A stretch of DNA of 64,000 nt. Source: Calycina herbarum. Taxonomy: Eukaryota; Ascomycota; Leotiomycetes; Helotiales; Pezizellaceae. Position numbers and translations under genes: made by a program. Below the pieces are notes generated by a model that saw only the letters and a program-made list of their open reading frames with translations, searched no databases and had not been told where the DNA came from. Location of the stretch: contig LLEY01000060.1 of assembly GCA_001414485.1 (NCBI GenBank), forward strand, positions 310,001-374,000, written 5' to 3'. Positions 59,737 to 64,000 of the stretch are shown here, one piece after another; position 1 is the stretch's first letter, and every line of letters starts with the position of its first letter.

Positions 59737-60495
59737 TCATTGCTCCGATACAGTGGTTAAAGAACTCCTAAAGACACCCTTCTCATATGGCTTTGCTTCA
59801 AAGCTGCCTTGTTGGATTTCTTTGCTTCTCCTCACATGGTAGATGTGCCGATTTGTAGTCGTGAAACTCTCCGCTTTTGGGTCCGCGGAGACGATATTAT
59901 AATGAACCTCTCGATGCTCAGGCTTCAGATTCTCAGCATAGCCATTACTCTTTACCGGTTCTCCTTTGGAATCCCGTAGATAGTAACAGTAGTTAATAAT
60001 ACATCCAATGTAAAGAGCAAACCCCAACCGATCTACATAATCCTGAGACGAAATATTGAGCCAAAATTCAATCATCGAGTCCAAAAAGTTATGGAGAGTT
60101 GGAAGAAAATCCTCCGCGCCATCATTCAAATCATAATACCAATCTGCCGCCTGAATTAGGACGATCCCTGTTGAAGACTGTGGATGGGCAATTCGTATAG
60201 CTCGGGTATTGAATTCTGGATCGTTTTCGAATTTGGAATCTGGGGGAGTTTCTTTGAACCCCTTCTTCAAAAGAATATTTGCCGCTGTGCGTGGATCCTC
60301 TACCAAGATATTCAGATCCCAAACTTGGGTGTCACTCCCGTGGAGAACAAGTAGGTCCTCGAGCCAAAGTACACAACGAACTTGCTTCTCGGCGAGCAAC
60401 CTGCAGACATCGTAGCGAGAGCTGCCTGTGACTGAGTTAGACCTCGCTGGGTCCTCGGACTGAGGCGTCCGCCGATTAAATATGTTGTAGCGCAA
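59737..60495 (-). CDS. Uncharacterised fungal protein, possibly nucleotidyltransferase-fold; 5' end missing
   Basis: A clean open frame of about 250 codons whose content resembles a fungal-only family with a nucleotidyltransferase-like N-terminus (SSRYDVCRLLAEKQVRCVLW, then DTQVWDLNILVEDPRTAANI). The family assignment is from memory of similar fungal proteins and is weak. No ATG precedes the conserved region. The frame is open from 60516 (after a TGA at 60517-60519), its first usable codon is TTG at 60495, and the next Met lies far inside (DSMIEFW). Either a short upstream exon exists or the start was lost. The retrotransposon block begins within 100-300 bp upstream, so truncation by insertion is a real possibility. 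No internal stops or frameshifts were seen, so decay, if any, is recent. Confidence 0.6.
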   Translation of the reverse strand: MRYNIFNRRTPQSEDPARSNSVTGSSRYDVCRLLAEKQVRCVLWLEDLLVLHGSDTQVWDLNILVEDPRTAANILLKKGFKETPPDSKFENDPEFNTRAIRIAHPQSSTGIVLIQAADWYYDLNDGAEDFLPTLHNFLDSMIEFWLNISSQDYVDRLGFALYIGCIINYCYYLRDSKGEPVKSNGYAENLKPEHREVHYNIVSADPKAESFTTTNRHIYHVRRSKEIQQGSFEAKPYEKGVFRSSLTTVSEQ

Positions 60496-60519
60496 TATAT
60501 TTGATTTGAGTTTCTGTCA

Positions 60520-60896
60520 AGAATGGGGGATGGAAGTGATGGTTTTGATCTGTGTATTGATGGATTCGATGATTACGAGTCTAAGTTGTCCATACTGACA
60601 AACAGTCTAAATATGTTCCAAGGGCTTATTAAGCACCAAGATTTGGCCCCCAAATCACCTGATTTCTGACACTTCCCCATGCGTAATAAGCTCTTGATCC
60701 CACTTGTCAAAATGAAGCTATTCCCACTTGCCAAGCCTCTACAAATTGTTGTTTTTGCCAAGTTTGCAAAGTTAATCCCTTAAGCCTCCTTAACTCCCGT
60801 AACAACTGCCAGTACAGTTGTAGTGCCTACGTCTCCTCTTTGGAAGTTCAGCAGCTCCACGAAGTGTCTTACACTTGTGCCACGGTACAAGAGTAC
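60520..60896. other. Probable 3' LTR / flank of the Ty1-copia relic
   Basis: This segment lies between the missing gene start and the pol stop at 60897-60899 of the minus-strand copia element, so it should contain that element's 3' LTR. It is not visibly RIP-mutated. A candidate LTR start is TGTTACGGG at 60804 on the minus strand, but no clear polypurine tract precedes it. I could not prove either boundary or a target duplication. Confidence 0.35.
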
Positions 60897-63250
60897 TCAA
60901 TTCTTCTTTTTCATCCTAAGCGTTCGACAATGTGTATTAAACGTATCCTTTATAAGTTGTTTAGTGAGGATATCGGCAGGTTGGTCTTTTCTTGATATTT
61001 TGAGGACTTTGAGGCGATTCCTTTATACTATGTCGTTTTATATATATAAGTGCTTAGTCTTAATATACTTAGATCTTTAATAGAACTTAGTATCTTTATA
61101 AAGTTATATAACAGCTTTATTATCGTAGTAAAGTAAGGGTATTTTAAATGTCTTCCCTAGATTCTTCTATAGCTTCTTAAGCTACGCTGCTTCTCTTACT
61201 CCTTCACTTGTAGCTGATATCTCTAAATCCATGGTACTCAAAGCTATATACTTTTGCCTTTGAGCAGCCTAAGAGACTGTTCCTCTATATTAAGTTACCG
61301 CCTAGCTACTAAACGACTTACGATCGTCTTCAGTAGCCTAGGTAGTATTACTATAAAGTACAAAGTTGCTTAGACTATAAACTCCTTAAGTATATACGTT
61401 AAAGCCTTGAGTTGCTATTTGTCTTCCTTGTCCTCTATATGTAATGCTATCGTTAATCGATCTTTTAAGATACTATATAAGGTGTTTTATATATTAGAGA
61501 TGTTCTTTTGTCAGGTTTGCTATATACCTTGTAAGCTGGCCTATAGCATACGTAATATCAAACCTTATACTATTCAAGAGATATATTATACTTCTAATAA
61601 TTTGCTAGTATAACTTTAATTCTTTGTATATAACTTCCTTGCCTTTAAGTTGTAGTTTACGTACCGTTCTAGGTATAAAAGGCGTAAAAACGAGATTATA
61701 CTTATCTATAGAAAGTCTTATAAGTAATTACTATATATAAGCTCCTTATAATATAGTAATCAACTGATTCGCTTAATCTCTCTTAATCTTAAATTCTACA
61801 AACATCTTAGTATTGCTATCTTAATCCTCTATCTTATTTACTCTCTATTTAGTATTGTTTATTATCTAGGATTTAACTCGTATAATATCTACTTTCTCCT
61901 CTATAATTAGTATATTATTAATAAAGAGAAGGATAGACATATTATCTTTAATAAAGAGGTTTAGATCGCTCTTTAAGGCTTTAAAGCTAAGTTTTATAAA
62001 CTTCTTAATAACTTCTTAAAGCTATTTATATAGCGCTTATTTTAAGCTATATAAGGGTTTCTTAAGCTTTAGGAATCCTTGCTAAGTCTAAGTTTCTAGA
62101 TAAATAAGATAGAAGTAATCTAGGAATTAGTAGTATATGTCTTCCTTAAAGTTAGAGTAGATAAAGGCAGTATCGACGTCTAGTTACTCGATCTCTAGGT
62201 CTTTAGCAGCAGCTTTTATAAGAATAACTCTTAAGGTGTTATATTGTAAAACTATAGTAAACGTCTTAAAATAGTCGACTCTATATTCCTAGTAATCGCC
62301 TCTTATAGTTAGCTTAGACTTATAATATACGATCTTACTATTAACTTTAAGTTTATATTTTAAGACCTATTTAGTTAAAAGAAGTCTCTTCTCTTATAGA
62401 TTACCTTATATAATAATATAGGCTCTATTCTTACTTAAAGAGGTTAACTCTTTCTTTAGCAATAGTATCTAATTCTTAGGATCCTTGTCTATAGCCTTCT
62501 TAAGTATTACTTCTTTAAAAGAAGTAAGTAGAACGGAATTTAAGAGCTTGAATATATTAAGATCTAAAGCTTATAATATAGTAGCTATGTCTCTAAAGAC
62601 ACGCTTTAGCTTATAAATTCTACTATATCTTAATTAGTAGACTTAGGAGAGTGGCTCTAGTGTATTATCCCTATTAGTTACTAAGTCTTTTTAACTTATA
62701 GTAGTATTTTTAGGTATATTATTATTAGTAATTACTAAATCCTTTAGACTTGTAGTAGACCTTTTAGGTAAGTTACTACTAGGAATAGGTCTTTCTACTT
62801 CTTCTTAAACTTCTACTATCCTTAGTATAGGCGAAGTAGTTGTTTAGATAGCTCTTCTTTAGAGCGTTAGTAGAGTTTAAGTCTTTAAGACTTTCTTTTT
62901 TAGTACTAACTTTAGAAAGTTATACTTATCGAATCGCGGCTCTACTGATTTATAATACTTATACGTTTATACGTTGAATAACTTATATACGTTGTTTCTA
63001 CTTATACCTATATATATCTAGTACTTAAGATACCTTAGATTATACTTCTATAGGTGAGTTACCTTTAGATTCTAGGGCTATATAGTATACTTAAAAACTC
63101 GTATTCTAGAGATATCTAGTTAATAGCTAGTATACGCTTTATATAGAGTCTTAGCCTTTATAACTAACGAGTTCTACGAACTCTTATATAACGAGTTATC
63201 TTCTAAACTCTTACTAGATAAGTTATCTTCTAAACTCTTACTAGACGAGT
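60897..63250 (-). mobile_element. RIP-degraded Ty1/copia retrotransposon, pol region
   Basis: Reading the minus strand from 63.25 kb to 60.9 kb, ordered copia pol segments remain recognisable despite dense stop codons. The integrase tail is near 62.93-63.08 kb. Reverse transcriptase spans about 62.35-61.90 kb (VDYFKTF; YNTLRVILIKAAAKDLEIE; LDVDTAFI; KKPLYS). RNase H spans about 61.29-60.93 kb (ALSTMDLEISATSEGVREA; KTKHLYI; DQPADILTK). The family YVDD box reads F-I-N-N at about 61.92 kb, where GAT-to-AAT changes explain both lost aspartates. The pol stop is at 60897-60899. The element is non-autonomous now. Its 5' part is interrupted at 63251 by a gypsy element. Confidence 0.9.
63192..63250. 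repeat. Tandem duplication of about 27 bp beside the gypsy insertion
   Basis: The block GTTATCTTCTAAACTCTTAC plus TAGA(T/C)... occurs twice in tandem, with a third partial AACGAGTT unit before it. It abuts the LTR start at 63251. It may be part of the copia relic or arise from slippage. Confidence 0.7.
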
Positions 63251-63482
63251 TGTTACGATCTATAACTGAAGGCAAAGGCATAAGAGTATATATGTATATA
63301 TTCGAGAATTTAAAGCTATAGTTCTAAGAACAAGGGAATACGGAATATATACTCTATAAAAAAGAGGTATTCCTACTAACTATAAAGAGCCTTTAATCTC
63401 GTTATAAATCCGTCTAAGCGTTACAGCTCTGACGGTCACGTATAAGACTAAGAATCACGTGTTATAGACCAGCGTCGTAATA
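63251..63482 (-). repeat. 3' LTR of a Ty3/gypsy element (minus strand)
   Basis: It runs TGTTACG...CGTAATA on the plus strand (the end CGTAACA is mutated), 232 bp. It is the same family as the solo LTR at 21290-21599 but shorter and more C-to-T mutated. A polypurine tract AAAAGAGGGGG (63486-63496 on the minus strand) stands immediately internal to it. That identifies this as the 3' LTR and fixes the element's minus orientation. Confidence 0.9.
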
Positions 63483-64000
63483 TTACCCCCTCTTTTAGAA
63501 AAAGCTTATCTATAAGCTTTATATTACAACTGAATCGTCTATTAGATAATCGTAATCGTCTATTCCGTCTTCCTACGCTCGTATCTAGCTTTATAAAGCC
63601 CTTAGTAGACTAGCGCGGGCTGGATTAGTAAGGTGAAAATCGTATAATTTATATAAGTAATACTTAAAATTCGAGGCCGGATACTACTGTGGATTAGGGT
63701 CATAGCCTAACTATTAAACCCTGTATTAGAGCTTTCTACAAACTGCTTTTATAGCTAAGACTTCTTCTACTTCCTACTCTTCTTAATCTATAACCTATAT
63801 TAGTAGGGGTGGTTCGTTTACCTATCTAGGTAACGGATCTATAGCAGCCTTATAGAGCAGTGACGGGTAGAATACAGGGTGTATACGGAAGTGGTCTAGT
63901 AGTTCGAGCTGGAAAGAGTGTCCTTCGCAGGCTGTAATCCGGAACGGACCCTCGTTTTGTCTATCTAGCTTATAGCTTAGCCGGTCTGTCTTCTAATTAC
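63483..64000 (-). mobile_element. Ty3/gypsy chromovirus, integrase tail and chromodomain, continues off the window
   Basis: Minus-strand translation from 64000 towards 63500 gives the end of a chromovirus polyprotein. Readable pieces are REGPFRITACEGHSFQLELL, FRIHPVFYPSLL, DPLPR, a chromodomain core (YRV--LGYDPNPQ-YPASN) and FHLTNPARA. Stops interrupt it at several former Gln, Arg or Trp codons, as in RIP. Chromodomain integrases of this group favour insertion into heterochromatin. The rest of the element, including reverse transcriptase and the 5' LTR, lies beyond the edge. Confidence 0.88.

Noticed and set aside
60209..60415. Plus frame opposite the unrecognised protein
   Set aside because: Shadow of the longer minus frame, with no independent content.

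Overview
The window is nuclear DNA of a filamentous ascomycete (Pezizomycotina; the protein flavour is compatible with Leotiomycetes, but that rank is inference). The evidence is short GT-AG introns with CTAAC/CTGAC-type branch sites, a HET-domain gene, fungal-type orthologues throughout, and AT-rich relics whose in-frame stop codons look like RIP (repeat-induced C-to-T mutation).

Layout. Positions 1-2933 hold a GNAT acetyltransferase of the Spt10/Mpr1 type, cut by the window edge, and an aldose 1-epimerase. From 2934 to 38065 the window is gene-poor. This 35 kb contains only a two-finger C2H2 transcription factor (9201-10440), a HET-domain protein (22485-24515), a RIP-degraded full-length copy of the G-alpha chaperone/GEF gene ric8 (25993-27640), an AT-rich Tc1-like relic carrying a 310-bp solo LTR with a perfect 5-bp target duplication (21290-21599), and microsatellites. 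From 38066 to 60500 the window is gene-dense housekeeping DNA: GSK3 kinase, nuclear cap-binding protein CBP80, splicing factor SF3B4/Hsh49, the 52-residue mitochondrial import subunit Tom7 split over five tiny exons, a mitochondrial Flx1-type FAD/folate carrier, a bZIP factor, a DUF1640/Fmp32 mitochondrial coiled-coil protein, Golgi tether subunit Cog1, a GCNA-like SprT protease, a metallophosphoesterase, and an unrecognised protein whose 5' end is missing.

From about 60.6 kb to the right edge is a nested transposon block. A heavily RIP-mutated Ty1/copia element (minus strand; RNase H, reverse transcriptase and end of integrase still readable) is interrupted at 63251 by a Ty3/gypsy chromovirus (minus strand; 3' LTR, polypurine tract, chromodomain and integrase tail). 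Its LTR belongs to the same family as the solo LTR at 21.3 kb.

The genes do not form a pathway. Three act on nuclear RNA or chromatin (CBP80, SF3B4, Spt10-like), three are mitochondrial (Tom7, Flx1-like, Fmp32-like), and most sit as convergent or divergent pairs with 50-1000 bp between them. The most unusual object is the ric8 pseudogene: all five exons and four introns are retained, the reading frame has no net shift over about 1.4 kb of coding sequence, and the lesions seen are point nonsense codons. That is the pattern expected when a duplicated gene is silenced by RIP.
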